DNA from: Laburnicola sp. R22_1
Taxonomy: Eukaryota > Ascomycota > Dothideomycetes > Pleosporales > Didymosphaeriaceae
Assembly (NCBI GenBank): GCA_014281115.1
Contig: JACONQ010000010.1
Span: 2,418,001 to 2,482,000 of the forward strand
DNA length: 64,000 nucleotides
Direction of reading: 5' to 3'
The notes below the pieces were generated by a model that was given only the letters and a program-made list of their open reading frames with translations, was not told the origin of the DNA and searched no databases. Both the position numbers and the translations under genes were made by a program. Shown here piece after piece: positions 23,500 through 34,085 of this stretch. Every line of letters starts with the position of its first letter. Position 1 is the stretch's first letter.

Positions 23500-23865
23500 C
23501 GTGGCGCGTGGTGGAGCTTTTGAGACGCTGGCGTGTTGTGGTGTTGAGGAGAGGCGGCGTCAGAATCTGCGGCAGACAAAATATTGTTTGTGCCGTGTGG
23601 AAAAGAGGCAGGCGCGGTCACGCCGTTCGGTCGTCAGGTGAACGCGTCTTTCACCCTCCGACCCAACGCCAAGCGCGAACGGAAAACAAACAAAACACGC
23701 CAATCGAAGAAAGCAGGTAAAACGCCGGTCAATAAACAGAAGCGCGCGAACAAATTCAAAGGTATCTGAAGAACATCTAAAGTGTGACCGCCCGATATCG
23801 CGAGGGCATCCGAGGCGAAGCGATTGCCAAACTCCTATCCTGTCCAACTCCGCTGCTTGCTTCTC

Positions 23866-24501
23866 TTATAGGAACAACCACCCCGCACCACCAAGCGCTG
23901 CGACGCCCCAGATACCTGCGATCAGAGCCGCCGTGTTGCCAAAGGTAGCCGACGCGCCCATCGCACCACCAGTCCCCTCCGCACCCTGCGGTGCCCCAGA
24001 GTCTGCTCCAGGAGTCTGCGTCGGGCTGCCAAGTCCCAACTCTGTCGGGAGTCCATTGATGAACGACGAAGCCTGTCCCCGCAGCGACGTCGGAATAGCG
24101 TTGTAGAATGATGACAAGTCACCAGTCGGGATGTTTTTATCGGAGATGAACGACGACACCTCCGCAAGTACCGAAGTCGGAAGCGCACCTAGAAACGACG
24201 ATGCCTCTGCGAATATCGACGAAGGGAGGTTCTCAATTTTGCTGCCGATGGCGGATCCCACGCTGCCGAGATCGTACGGGAGCGCAGGGTCGTTGCCGCA
24301 CTTGGTGATGGTGCCGGACGTGTCGCATTTTGAACCTTCGGAACAGCAGAAACCGTTGTTGCAGTCTACGGAATTGTCGCCGCATACAGTGTCTGGGCCG
24401 ATGCTTAAGTTGAGGCGCGCGTCGAGTTTGTTGGACGAGCTGGCGTCGGCGACTGAAGTGAGCGCAAAGGCGAGTGGGAAGAAGAGAGTGGTGGCGTGCA
24501 T
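23866..24501 (-). CDS. Secreted, GPI-anchored cysteine-rich cell-surface protein
   Basis: 211 residues in a single exon. An N-terminal signal peptide (MHATTLFFPLAFALTSVADA) is followed by a six-cysteine cluster within about 30 residues (spacing C-x6-C-x5-CC-x5-C-x8-C). Next comes a Ser/Ala/Pro stretch with four repeats of the form SSF plus two to four residues (for example AEASSFLGALPTS, AEVSSFISD, GQASSFINGLPTE). It ends in a small-residue linker and a hydrophobic tail (ALIAGIWGVAALGGAGWLFL) typical of GPI attachment. Such proteins sit on the plasma membrane or wall; this cysteine pattern does not match the eight-cysteine CFEM domain. No named family recognised. Divergent neighbours are absent; the gene stands alone. 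Confidence 0.8.
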   Translation of the reverse strand: MHATTLFFPLAFALTSVADASSSNKLDARLNLSIGPDTVCGDNSVDCNNGFCCSEGSKCDTSGTITKCGNDPALPYDLGSVGSAIGSKIENLPSSIFAEASSFLGALPTSVLAEVSSFISDKNIPTGDLSSFYNAIPTSLRGQASSFINGLPTELGLGSPTQTPGADSGAPQGAEGTGGAMGASATFGNTAALIAGIWGVAALGGAGWLFL

Positions 24502-26479
24502 ATTGAAGATTGGAGTGAGTGTTGAGTGTGAGAGAGTCTATCCGAGGTTGATGATCCCGCTGTGAATTGTAAAAGGTTATGACGAGGCAAAAAAGCAGAA
24601 CGAGGGAAAAGAAGTGGAGTAAATGAACGGGGAAGAGGTGGGATTGCAAACTTCTTATCCAACAGCTGGTACCACAATCTGTCGCTCACCTGGTAATATT
24701 AGAACCGGGCGACAGTGCCTCAAACGCTCGCTTTGACATCGCAGGCACAAGCTTTGGGCAGCTGGTGGTGCGTTATGGAGGCTGAGCCAGAAGTCGACCG
24801 TGCCTCAGGGACAAAATAGGCATTCTTTAGCGGCACATCCCACCGTGAGATTACCCCCGCTGATCGGACTTTTCAAACGGTCGCATGCTTGTCGCGATTC
24901 TCCGGCTGCCTTGCCCCTTACACGACGTCTTCTGTCGTGCTCTACCTTCGTAGGACATGTTAATCCAAGAAAGCCCGAAGGGGTAGAAGAAAGCCCTGCC
25001 GAACACCCTGTGATGCTGCTGTATTCGTGCGATGGTAAGTGAGAGATGGGCGATCAAGTCAAACCAAGCCTCGTGTCTGACTTTGAGTTCGGTGTCGCGA
25101 ACGCGGGGCCAATGCTGACTCGAACCCCGGATGCCGGCGACGATCCCCGAAAGGGGGCCAATGACATGGCTCGACGACGACAGCCTATACCAACCTTGGA
25201 ACCACATCTGAAACGTTACGTTCCCGAACAGTCGTCTCGAGTGCTGCGCATGGAAAACGTTCTTGCCTCGAACAAGTGGGGCCCGGGTACACACAGAATT
25301 TCGAAATAACAGTAAGACGAAGATATCAGCTCTAAGCCCCAGTCTGTATCGGTATTCGAGGCGGTGTGGACTGTGCCGTTGGAAGGTCTCGGACATGTCG
25401 CATCCCCCATGGGGGCGCAGCCTAATTCCCGTGCTGGGAAGCTCGATTTTGATGGCGTGGTTACTGAAATACAGTCAGACGGGGTAAGCGACGTCCCTGT
25501 GGCATCATCGTCAAATAGCTTGGGAGGTTGATAATCGGTCCTCTGGACTACCTAAGGACTTATGGTAGTAAACCTTGATAAGACGTGTTAACACAATACA
25601 CTGCATTCCGCTATCGATCTCGAAAGAATGGTACCTATCGATGGTACAATTCCGTATGCACTGGCAGAAGTCGTTTACGCTGTTTGCATTGCGATGCCGA
25701 TGAATCGAATTACAGCAACTAGGTAGGGCCATCCGCTGCCAACGATTCGTGTCGTCGTCGCAACCATGAGCGACAGACGACGCACTCAGAAGGATGGCAA
25801 AACTTCGAAGGGGTGAACAGAAACGATTTGCAGCAACCAAAAAGTACGAATATAAGAGAAAAATAGACCGCCGGAGTCTCGGCTGCATGTATCATCGGAA
25901 CGGCTGCAATAACAATGCCGTGCCGTGATATATCCGACTTCTGTATGCATCGACACTACCCTAACAACAACGCCGTGCCGTGTCAGATCCGACTTCTGTA
26001 TGCACATTGCATCCCTGCGGCCTCAATAACAACCGCCGTGCCGACTTCTGCCTGCATCCATGTTAACCCAATAACAACGCCGTGCCGTGTTGGCTTCCTC
26101 TGTATGCATCCATGTCACCCCAATATCGACAGCTTAAGCTCCTGCCTCGTTCAATGTGCGCATTCCTTCTCAAAAAAGACATGTGTAGGTATCCGTGCTG
26201 GATCCCGCTTTATGCAAGAGGAGTCTGCGATCATTACCGAGGAAGGTGAAGCGCAGTGACGGAGTCTGCCTGGCAATATATGAGAACATGATTCACAGGG
26301 CCAAGGAGACGAGCACATACTATCGTGCGAGTATAGAGGTATGTCGCTGTTCCTTCCTCCATACTCAAGCCAATATAAATTGCGTAGCAGGCACCTCTTC
26401 TCAACATGTTGAACATTGTCAACCGAACGACATCAATCCGAACGCCTACACTTCACTGGTCCGCAAGACCTCTCCCAAA
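24502..26479. other. Long intergenic region
   Basis: No supported gene. A 181-codon minus-strand frame (25396-24851, true ATG) has no domain, signal or coding-like composition, and I treat it as chance or a decayed gene. Bases 25907-26125 hold a minisatellite (separate entry). Confidence 0.4.
25907..26125 (+). repeat. Degenerate minisatellite, about four units of 45-65 bp
   Basis: Each unit has AATAACAACGCCGTGCCGTG followed by TCCGACTTCTGTATGCAT, repeated with small indels at about 25907, 25961, 26025 and 26070. Confidence 0.75.
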
Positions 26480-27314
26480 ATGGTCGCTCTACTCCCCTAC
26501 ACAACCCGCATCATCGCAGGCATCCCCGTCCCAAACACCCCCATAATCAATGCCTCCATCGCCATGGCCCGCGCCGAACTCCCCGACCACGGCTCACCAC
26601 GTCGTGCGAGCCTGGCTCAACGGCCAAGCATTAATAAACCACCTCCCAGAAGCCAATCGCTCCGAGATCGACATCGAAGCCTTCGGTGTTGCCACCATAC
26701 TCCACGACCTCGGATGGTAGGTAGCGGTCCCAGGTCTGCCTTACCCTGCTAACACGCTACACAGGAGCAACAACACGGAGATCGCATCTCTCGACAAGAC
26801 GTTTGAAGTCGACGGGGCGATTGCAGCGCGAAAATTCCTGCAGCGTGAAGGTGGGCAGGCCTGGGATAAGCATCGTATCCAGCTTGTGTGGGATGCCATC
26901 GCACTGCACACGAGCCAAGTGATCACTCCGTACAAAGAGCCGGAAGTCATATACACCGCTGCGGAAACTATGACAGAGCTAGTTGGTCCAGAGATTGCGA
27001 AGCAACAGCGGGTGAGTATCTCTTTCACCGGAGACAGATTCAGTGTAGCATTACAGTCCGTCCGCTAATGGGTTCTTTAGGGAGATTTAATCACCGTCAC
27101 GCAGGACCAGTGGGATGCCATCCTGGCCGAGTACCCGAGAGCACCTGGGATGAAGAAGTATTTGAGGGACTTGATGATTGGGTATTGTATCACGAAACCG
27201 CAGGTGACATATAGCACTCAGCAGGGGGATTATGGGGAGAAGTATGTTCCGGGGTATACGAGGGAGGGGCATAGGGTCATGGACCTTATGGACAAAGTGT
27301 TGCCTGATGATTAG
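26480..27314 (+). pseudogene. HD-domain protein, cyanamide hydratase-like, with one apparent frameshift
   Basis: Metal-dependent HD-superfamily protein like fungal cyanamide hydratase and yeast Ddi2/3. Exons 26480-26716, 26765-27011 and 27081-27314; introns of 48 and 69 bp with GT-AG ends. The N-terminus (MVALLPYTTRIIAGIPVPNT) is in one frame; from about 26588 the conserved part (TAHHVVRAWLNGQ, ATILHDLGW with the HD pair, LDKTFEVDGAIAARKFL, WDAIALHTSQ) continues one base out of register, as if one base were inserted near CCCGACCACGGC. The rest is intact to a TAG at 27312-27314 (VMDLMDKVLPDD). Either a real frameshift or a single-base sequence error; everything else looks functional, so I flag it rather than call it dead. 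Confidence 0.75.
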
Positions 27315-28066
27315 AGCAAGTACGTTGAAGGTCATCCACTATTGTTGGACGCTGAAGAGAGGGCAGTCTGCACTTAGATTGGTTAGTGTTTGAATTGGAA
27401 GACTTCCTCAGTGTAGCAGAACCTGTTTGCCTGTCGGACTTTTGCTAAACGGTGAGATGCTCATATAAAATCTTTTTATTCACCTATGGTCCCTTAGCTT
27501 CAGTGCTCGGCTCGATACTCTCGCAAGCACCATTGCATATTGAACTGGGGCGGTTGATCATGCGCTCATTTTTATCACTTCTTCGAATTCACTTGTTCCT
27601 TTTCCGCATTGTGAGTCGATTTGAGTGCTCATGCTGCACTTTTTCGCTGCACATTCAAGGTTAGATATTGGTAACAGACAACAGTAATAACAAAGCATGC
27701 AAATCAACTCACTCGCATATATATCGTAAAATCAGGGCTACGCACGTGGCTAAAAGCAAGCAGGGATTTGATAAGAGCTGCAATCCTTCCGTGTGAGGGT
27801 GACACGCTTCCGTACGAGGAAGATCTCTATTGGCGCATTTGTTGATAGGTACAGCGATCTAGACGATCCTATTGGTTAAGCCCGAGATCCGGGAGAGCTA
27901 CATACGCCGTTTCTGCTAGCTACTACCCCTGTAGTCCAGATTTTACTGCATGTCAAATGCGCATATCCATCCAATTGATATCTGCTCAACACGTGATCAC
28001 TTTTTGCGTATATGAGAGACCACACGTCCTTTGGACTGAGAGCAACACCAGAAACGCGGGAGCAAG
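27315..28066. other. Intergenic region between HD and DJ-1-type genes
   Basis: Nothing recognised apart from the upstream region of the DJ-1-type gene. Confidence 0.4.
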
Positions 28067-29027
28067 ATGTTGATCCATACTTTTACCCTCCTCAGCGCTG
28101 CCTTGCTGCACGCAAGTGTAGGATATGCAGACCAAACTGACGAAGATCGTCACAGCTACAACGCAGGCCGCAACCTATCAGTCGGATACGTAAGAGCCCA
28201 CGCTACCAACACGTCCAACCCAACAAGCTGACCACTTACATCCCAGCTCGTCTTCAACGGCTACGCCCTCTTCGACCTCTGGGGCCCCCTCTTCTCCATC
28301 CTAACATCAGTGACTCACACCATCCCCACCCAAAAGACCATCACTTAAACCCCACAGCTCTCAGCCCACTACAACATGAGCCTCTCCATCATCTCCTCCC
28401 ACTCCGGCCCCATCACCTCCTTCTCCCCACCCTACACCCTACCCGACGGCACCCCAGTATCCCGCGCCAACCAAATCACCTCCTCCATGCTCGCAACCCA
28501 CACGTCGCAAGACGCGCCGCCCCTCGACCTCCTCCTCATCCCCGGCGGCTTCGGCAGCTGGGACTCAGGCCGCGAAACCTGGATGGAAGATTTCATCCGC
28601 GCGCGGTTCACCGAGACAGACTACATCGCGAGCGTGTGCACGGGGGCTATGACACTCGCAAGAGCCGGCGTGCTCGACGGCAAGAGAGAGACGTCGAACA
28701 AGTGGGGGTGGGAGTGGGTCGTGCGGCACCGAATGCGAGGTGGACGCGGGATGGGAAGGTGCGGACGAGTTCCTGGGTGGCTGCGGAGATGGATATGACG
28801 TATGCGCTTTTGATCTGGAGGTATGGCTCGGAAAAGGTCAATCAGACGATGAATAGGAATGAGTTGGCGCCGCATACGGATGAGCATTGGGATCTTTATG
28901 CGGTTGTTTTTGAGGTATGTCTGCCTGCGTTTATGGGCTAAGTGAAAGCTAATGTGGAGGATAGGTGCCTGGGGCGGATATGACTCGGCCGCTTAAAGAA
29001 CTGATGGGACCTGTTGGGTTTGATTAA
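28067..29027 (+). pseudogene. Secreted DJ-1/ThiJ/PfpI-type protein with one apparent frameshift
   Basis: Class I glutamine-amidotransferase-like fold of the ThiJ/PfpI superfamily. Exons 28067-28189, 28247-28309, 28358-28914 and 28965-29027; introns of 57, 48 and 50 bp with GT-AG ends. Residues 1-21 look like a signal peptide. Motifs: LLLIPGGFGSW, and VCTGAMTLARAGVLDGKR with the nucleophile-elbow cysteine. After WEWVV, near 28735, the frame slips by one: the family continuation (PNARWTRDGKVRTSS, EMDMTYALLIW, VPGADMTRPLKELMGPVGFD then stop) is in another frame. A short deletion between the His codon and CCGAAT would explain it. It is the third frameshifted accessory gene in 22 kb, so check sequence quality before calling it dead. 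Confidence 0.75.
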
Positions 29028-29893
29028 GACCTTTGGAGATGGTAGGATTTCTCTATGGGGTTATTCTGGGGCGATGTGGTTGAAGTACCCACACTGATGT
29101 TATAGCTTGTGTCTTCAAGACACAGAAATGTACAAATATATTCAGTCCTTACCTCGAAGCACAGGTAGTCTATATCTAGCGTATTTACAGATTGAGGTTC
29201 AGGAGGTTAAGTGTTGGAAGTGCAGCTGAATGTGTCTATCGAAGGGAAAATCGAAGACACTAGCATCAAGTCCGCACTGCTGCCATTTATCCATTCATAT
29301 TCCTTCATAGTCAACTCAAGCTTATACATATTATGAGGCTTAACAGTGTTGAAATAGGGCAAAAACTAATAATGGTTCACGGATTTTACAGCTTAAATGG
29401 TGCGTTTCAACAAACAGCAGAACCAAGGTTCAGCAGCCAAAGTACAAAAACAAATTGGCCGCGAATGGGATCGGCCACAGTGGGGAGCCGAAGCATGATC
29501 CACGGTGCAAAATTCTAGTCTTTTCCTCGGAAATCGAACGCACAAAGCTTTGAAAAAAATTGCACTATTTACTCGAGTATCACAACCAATGTTCTCACAA
29601 CCTGTTTTGCGTTACAACAATCGTTAGCATGTTTGCAGAATTTTCACAATAGCCGCCTGATATAAATTTGATTCCTATTTCCTCTTGGTAGAAACATCTG
29701 CAACCGTTCAACGATACACAGCCAAGCGAAAAAGGAGTCCGAAGGTGAAGCGAAGAAAAATCCGACGTGAAGGTAGCAGTGCGGCGCGAGAGTAAGGTAA
29801 GTGAATAGAACTCAACTGTTCACATATATATTCTAAGCAGCTCACTTTAGCTTGTTACACCCTCAGCTGCGTCCAACATACGAACCCGCTACC
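29028..29893. other. Intergenic region
   Basis: AT-rich in part, no domain-bearing frame. It contains the upstream region of the next gene, with a TATATATA-like stretch at about 29824-29831. Confidence 0.4.
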
Positions 29894-30955
29894 ATGAGAA
29901 GATCGACAGAGAGACCTCCCACCTCAGCACGTCTCGCTTCCTTGCTATTCGGCCAAGAAATATACGCCGAGTACCGATACTTCCAACGCGTCCTTCACAA
30001 GCCCGCACAAATTGCGTTATTTAGCAGTAGGGAGAAATGGGAGGAAGCGCGCAATCAAACCGTGGGGACCCTCCCAACGGTAGCTACATATGAAGCCTTC
30101 GGGAGCTGGCTGCGAGCCCGAAACATAGTATACACCCAGCACGAAAACCCGAACCCGACCAACCTCGACGTCGCCACCGTGTGCGGTCATTCCTTATACC
30201 CAGGCAACCCTCTGAGGCCGCCCATGATCAAGGTCTGCCCTGTGTGCCACATCGAGCAATGCAGTTCTGCATTGTCGGGCGTGCGCAGTGCCTGGCAGCG
30301 GGTAGGCGGTCCGTGGAAACCCGACAATAAAGGAAGTTTTTACAGCACGATTAACAAAATTTGGAATTCTGAGAGGAAGAGATTGGCAAACTGGGCGGAC
30401 TGCTTTGAAAAGGTGGCTGAGTTGGAAGAAAAATGGGATAAGGATGAAAGGGCAAACGCACTTGCTTCGTCAACATATACACTGCAAGAGTTGAAAGACG
30501 CGAAATCGGCAAGAGAAGCTTTGGAGATGATGAGAGCGATGCTCATGGAAGGCGCGGACGTGCCTTTCGTGCCGCATCCACCGCTAAATCGTCGAACGCC
30601 TACTCCATCGCCAAATCTACCGCCGTCGCATATTCTGAACCCATCTTCCTCTCAAAACCCTACGTTACCACCCCAGCTGCCGGTCCCGGTGAAGAAGACC
30701 GTAAAATTCACAGCCGACACACAGGAGAACGAGATCCGCACTATCGAGGCATTCCGGAGGCCTTCCGACAATTACCAAGCTGGTCGTCATGCATGTCCTT
30801 TGCCAGATGGCTGGCAAGACACAAGCTTCTTCACAAAGTCGGGCTTTTTTTATGCTGTAGAAGAAGAAGGGGACGACGATAGCGATTCGTCGTCGAGCTC
30901 AGATTCAGAGGATTTTAATTTTAGGGATGAGATGGATGACGTTGGAGACGATTGA
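29894..30955 (+). CDS. Hypothetical protein with Cys cluster and acidic Ser-rich tail
   Basis: 353 residues, single exon, from the ATG giving MRRSTERPP; upstream in-frame codons lack an ATG. The N-terminal two thirds are helical and charged. A CGHSLYPGNP...KVCPVCHIEQC segment (around residues 97-124) carries four cysteines and two histidines that could bind zinc. A proline-rich linker and VKKTVKFTADTQ precede an extremely acidic, serine-rich end. I do not recognise a family; the mix suggests a nuclear or cytosolic accessory protein. The frame is intact. Confidence 0.65.
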   Translation: MRRSTERPPTSARLASLLFGQEIYAEYRYFQRVLHKPAQIALFSSREKWEEARNQTVGTLPTVATYEAFGSWLRARNIVYTQHENPNPTNLDVATVCGHSLYPGNPLRPPMIKVCPVCHIEQCSSALSGVRSAWQRVGGPWKPDNKGSFYSTINKIWNSERKRLANWADCFEKVAELEEKWDKDERANALASSTYTLQELKDAKSAREALEMMRAMLMEGADVPFVPHPPLNRRTPTPSPNLPPSHILNPSSSQNPTLPPQLPVPVKKTVKFTADTQENEIRTIEAFRRPSDNYQAGRHACPLPDGWQDTSFFTKSGFFYAVEEEGDDDSDSSSSSDSEDFNFRDEMDDVGDD

Positions 30956-32013
30956 CGTCAAGTGTTAACGTAGCATTAGCGAACTGTGGGCTCATGGTGA
31001 GTAGCAATATATACGCATGTCCTGTTAGGTGGCTGAAAATTATCTAGACACATGCGTAGTATCGGATCGTGAGGGAAGTTTGGATGGGTGATCCTAGTCG
31101 TTTTATGCTCCTCAGAGTGGTAGCATACCGCTTTTTTCATTGTCAGCGAAGGAATACCATAAAGTCGTATGATTCCCGATAATTCAAGGTTAACTGTTTG
31201 AGTGAATGCTTTTTCACGTGACAGCATGGTGGCCTCCGGATTCATGGATGCGCAAGTCGGCTACCAGCCACAGAAGCACGCAGTCGACAGGCTCACGGTA
31301 ATGATTCTTTCCTCTTTATTACATATCAGCATTCGAAGAAATTGGTGACCGTAGGACAAGCGAGACTAGTGAGAGCATGGGCATACATAATGTAATCATC
31401 GCTTATGCCGGGAATAGCCGTTATTCCCGCGTATCGTCACGCCCCACATCCTGTAACGGACAGATCCCGGCATAGTGGTCGAATCTACACATTAAACCCC
31501 CAAAAGATGAATATTTGCCAAAAGCACTGTAATAAGATACTCACTTGCAACCATGATAACTTCCCTTTGAAGCATAGCATCACTAGTGCACCGATCTCGG
31601 TCACCCCCGCACAGGCTTTCCTAAAACGCTTAGCTCGCAATCCGCCGTGGATATCGGCAACTAAGGACCCAATGAGCGCGTCTTCCTTCGGTAGTCATAA
31701 ACTTCGCATGAGCTTCGTTTTCCCCCGTTCTGCGGCCCGTTTCTTTGCCCTTACTCACCGTCCAGGGCTTTCCTCGCGCGCTCATACTACAGGCTGCTGT
31801 TTGGCATCTTTTACTGCCTTGGTATCAGAAAAACCAGGGCCGAGAGTTCTTGGGCAGCGGAGTAGATTCCGTGGGTGCCGAAGTTCTTTAATCCCGTCTT
31901 TTTGAATTTACTCCGACGTTGTTCGGTTGTGCGTTGGAGGGTGGGAATACTTGCATCTATTACCACCGAGCAAATTCTTCAAACTACCGACACGGTAGCC
32001 CATTCCATCGTCG
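30956..32013. other. Intergenic region upstream of the MFS gene
   Basis: Holds an 89-codon minus-strand frame (31245-30976) and a 166-codon plus-strand frame (31405-31905), neither with a domain. Treated as non-coding. Confidence 0.4.
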
Positions 32014-33678
32014 ATGTCATTAAATACAGAGCCTCCCAAATCGACCGAGGATCTATCAATAAACCCCCACTCTCCCACACCATCAACGCGAGGCCGCGAC
32101 GAAGAGAAACCCGCCACCGACGCACCCGCCAGCACAAGCAACGATGCCGCATCGCTAGAAGCGCAATCACTCGCAGGAAACCAGCCGCGAATCGCGCCCG
32201 ACGGTGGCCTCCATGCCTGGCTCAAAGTCTTCGGAGGATTCTTAGTATACATCAATATATGGTTCGCTCCCCCCTTCACAGCCACACTCCCATTTGTAAC
32301 CACTGCCCCAGGGGATTCTGCCTCACGTATGGCGCCTTCCAATCTTACTACACGTCCACTCTCCTCCCCGACTCGTCGCCATCAGCAATCTCATGGATCG
32401 GCACTGTCCAAGCGTGGCTCCTTATCGTGGTCGGCGTACTATCCGGTCCTTTATTCGATCTTGGGTATTTCCGCCCTATGCTATATGTTGGGAATTTCCT
32501 CGTCGTGTTCGGCATCATGATGTTGAGTCTTTGCACGACGTACTGGCAAGTTTTCCTCGCGCAGGGCGTATGCATGGGGCTGGGCGCGGGGCTGCTGTAC
32601 ATCCCGAGTCTCGCACTAGTAGGCATCTGGTTTGACAAGAGGCGAGCAATGGCCATGGGTACAGTAATGAGCGGTATAGCCGTGGGTGCGTATACCCCTT
32701 TCCACCCCAGCCCACCAATCCGCGCGATACGATACACTTGACACTGACCCCCCGACCCCCCAACCAGGCGGCGTAATCTACCTCGCCCTCTTCGACAAAC
32801 TCCTCCCCACAATCGGCTTCCCGCAAACCGTCCGCGCAATGGGCTTCATCGCCCTCGGCTGCGCGGTGCTCTCCTTCCCCGCGCTCCTCTCCGGCCACAC
32901 GACCGCCCTCCACCTCGCGCCCCATAACCCCAACCGCGCGCACCAACCCCCCAAACCCAAACCCAAACCCCGCCCCCTCTTCGACCGCACCGCCCTCCAC
33001 GACCCCCTCTTCCTCCTCTTCACCGCCTGCATCTTCACAAACTTCCTCGGCTACATAGTCCCCTACTTCTACATCCCGACCTACGCCGCGCAGGCCCTCG
33101 GCGCAACCGAAAGCACGGCCCTGTACATGCTCATCGGCGCCCTGGCAGCCAGTTTCTTTGGCCGCATCGCGAGCGGCGTGGTCGCGCATTGGGCGGGGAG
33201 CATCGTCACGTGGGGGGTGTGCGCCGCGGGGAGTGGGGTTCTGGCGCTGTGTTGGGCACGCATCGTCACGGTCGGGGGCTTCGTGGTATTTAGCGTTCTG
33301 TGGGGTGAGTACCTTGCCTTGTATACGCATGATCTGTGTGGTGCATGTGCGCGCGCGTGTGTGGATATGGAACTAATAGTGCGAATTGTAGGCTTCTTGT
33401 CCTCGGCGCTGGTTACGCTGCCGTCTGCGGCGTTTGCGAGCATCTGTCCGGATATGTCGCGGCTTGGGACGCGCATTGGCATGTCGTGGGCCGTGTCGAG
33501 TATTGCGTCGCTGATTGGGTCGCCGATTGCGGGGGCGTTGCTGAGGACGAAAGACGGGGAGACGGATTTTTTGGGCGTGCAGTTGTGGTCGGGGATTTGT
33601 TTGTTGGTTGGGTCGGGGTGGTTGTTTGTGCTGTGGATGGTTACGAGGAAGTCTTTGGGTAAAGGGTGGTGGATATAG
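32014..33678 (+). CDS. MFS transporter, monocarboxylate transporter-like
   Basis: Twelve-helix carrier of the fungal monocarboxylate-transporter group, which includes yeast Mch proteins; plasma-membrane or vacuolar, substrate unknown. Exons 32014-32261, 32312-32685, 32768-33304 and 33392-33678 join in frame to 481 residues; introns are 50, 82 and 87 bp. A hydrophilic tail of about 65 residues precedes APDGGLHAWLKVFGGF, the conserved PDGG-x-AW entry into helix 1. Next come GFCLTYGAFQSYY, SWIGTVQAWLL and GLGAGLLYIPSLALVGIWF in the N-half. The central loop is proline/lysine-rich (NRAHQPPKPKPKPRP). The C-half has GRIASGVVAHWAG and GSPIAGAL. The first donor is GTTCGC, a weak but acceptable GT site; frame and motif continuity support it. 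Confidence 0.88.
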
Positions 33679-34085
33679 TGCCTAGCGGGCTCTCGGCTGA
33701 GCATGCGCTTGGGATTGGATTGTTATTTTTGTGGGGGGCGGTCTGGTAAGGACGTTGAGACTAAAAATGAGAGGGGCCTGGGTGCATAGGGGGTTATGTA
33801 TTCTTACTTTGGCACGCGGGTGAGGAATGGACCTTCGAAGACCCCAAGGTATCTGAATTGCGATTCACTGATGCGCTACGTGTATAGAATCAATTCGATA
33901 AGCTTATCAGGTCAATAGCCTACGCAATAATTTCAAGACTAGGTTGGTAGTCAACTTTGCCGTTCTCCAAAATTGCACCTCTATCCATTCCTACCTCACT
34001 ACCACATACACACGTTACTTCTATACCAGATTATATATGAAAATCCCACGCTATATTCAAAAACGCTCAGTAAGACCCCTAAATT

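Noticed and set aside
25110..25200. GGGTTCGAGTC B-box-like motif
   Set aside because: No tRNA arms or A box found upstream on the minus strand.
24851..25396. 181-codon minus-strand frame with an ATG
   Set aside because: No domain, signal or compositional sign of coding; surrounded by non-coding DNA and not supported by splice or promoter features.
32515..33330. 271-codon minus-strand frame
   Set aside because: Antisense to the MFS transporter exons; low-complexity Gly/Glu/Val composition caused by the codon bias of the real gene.
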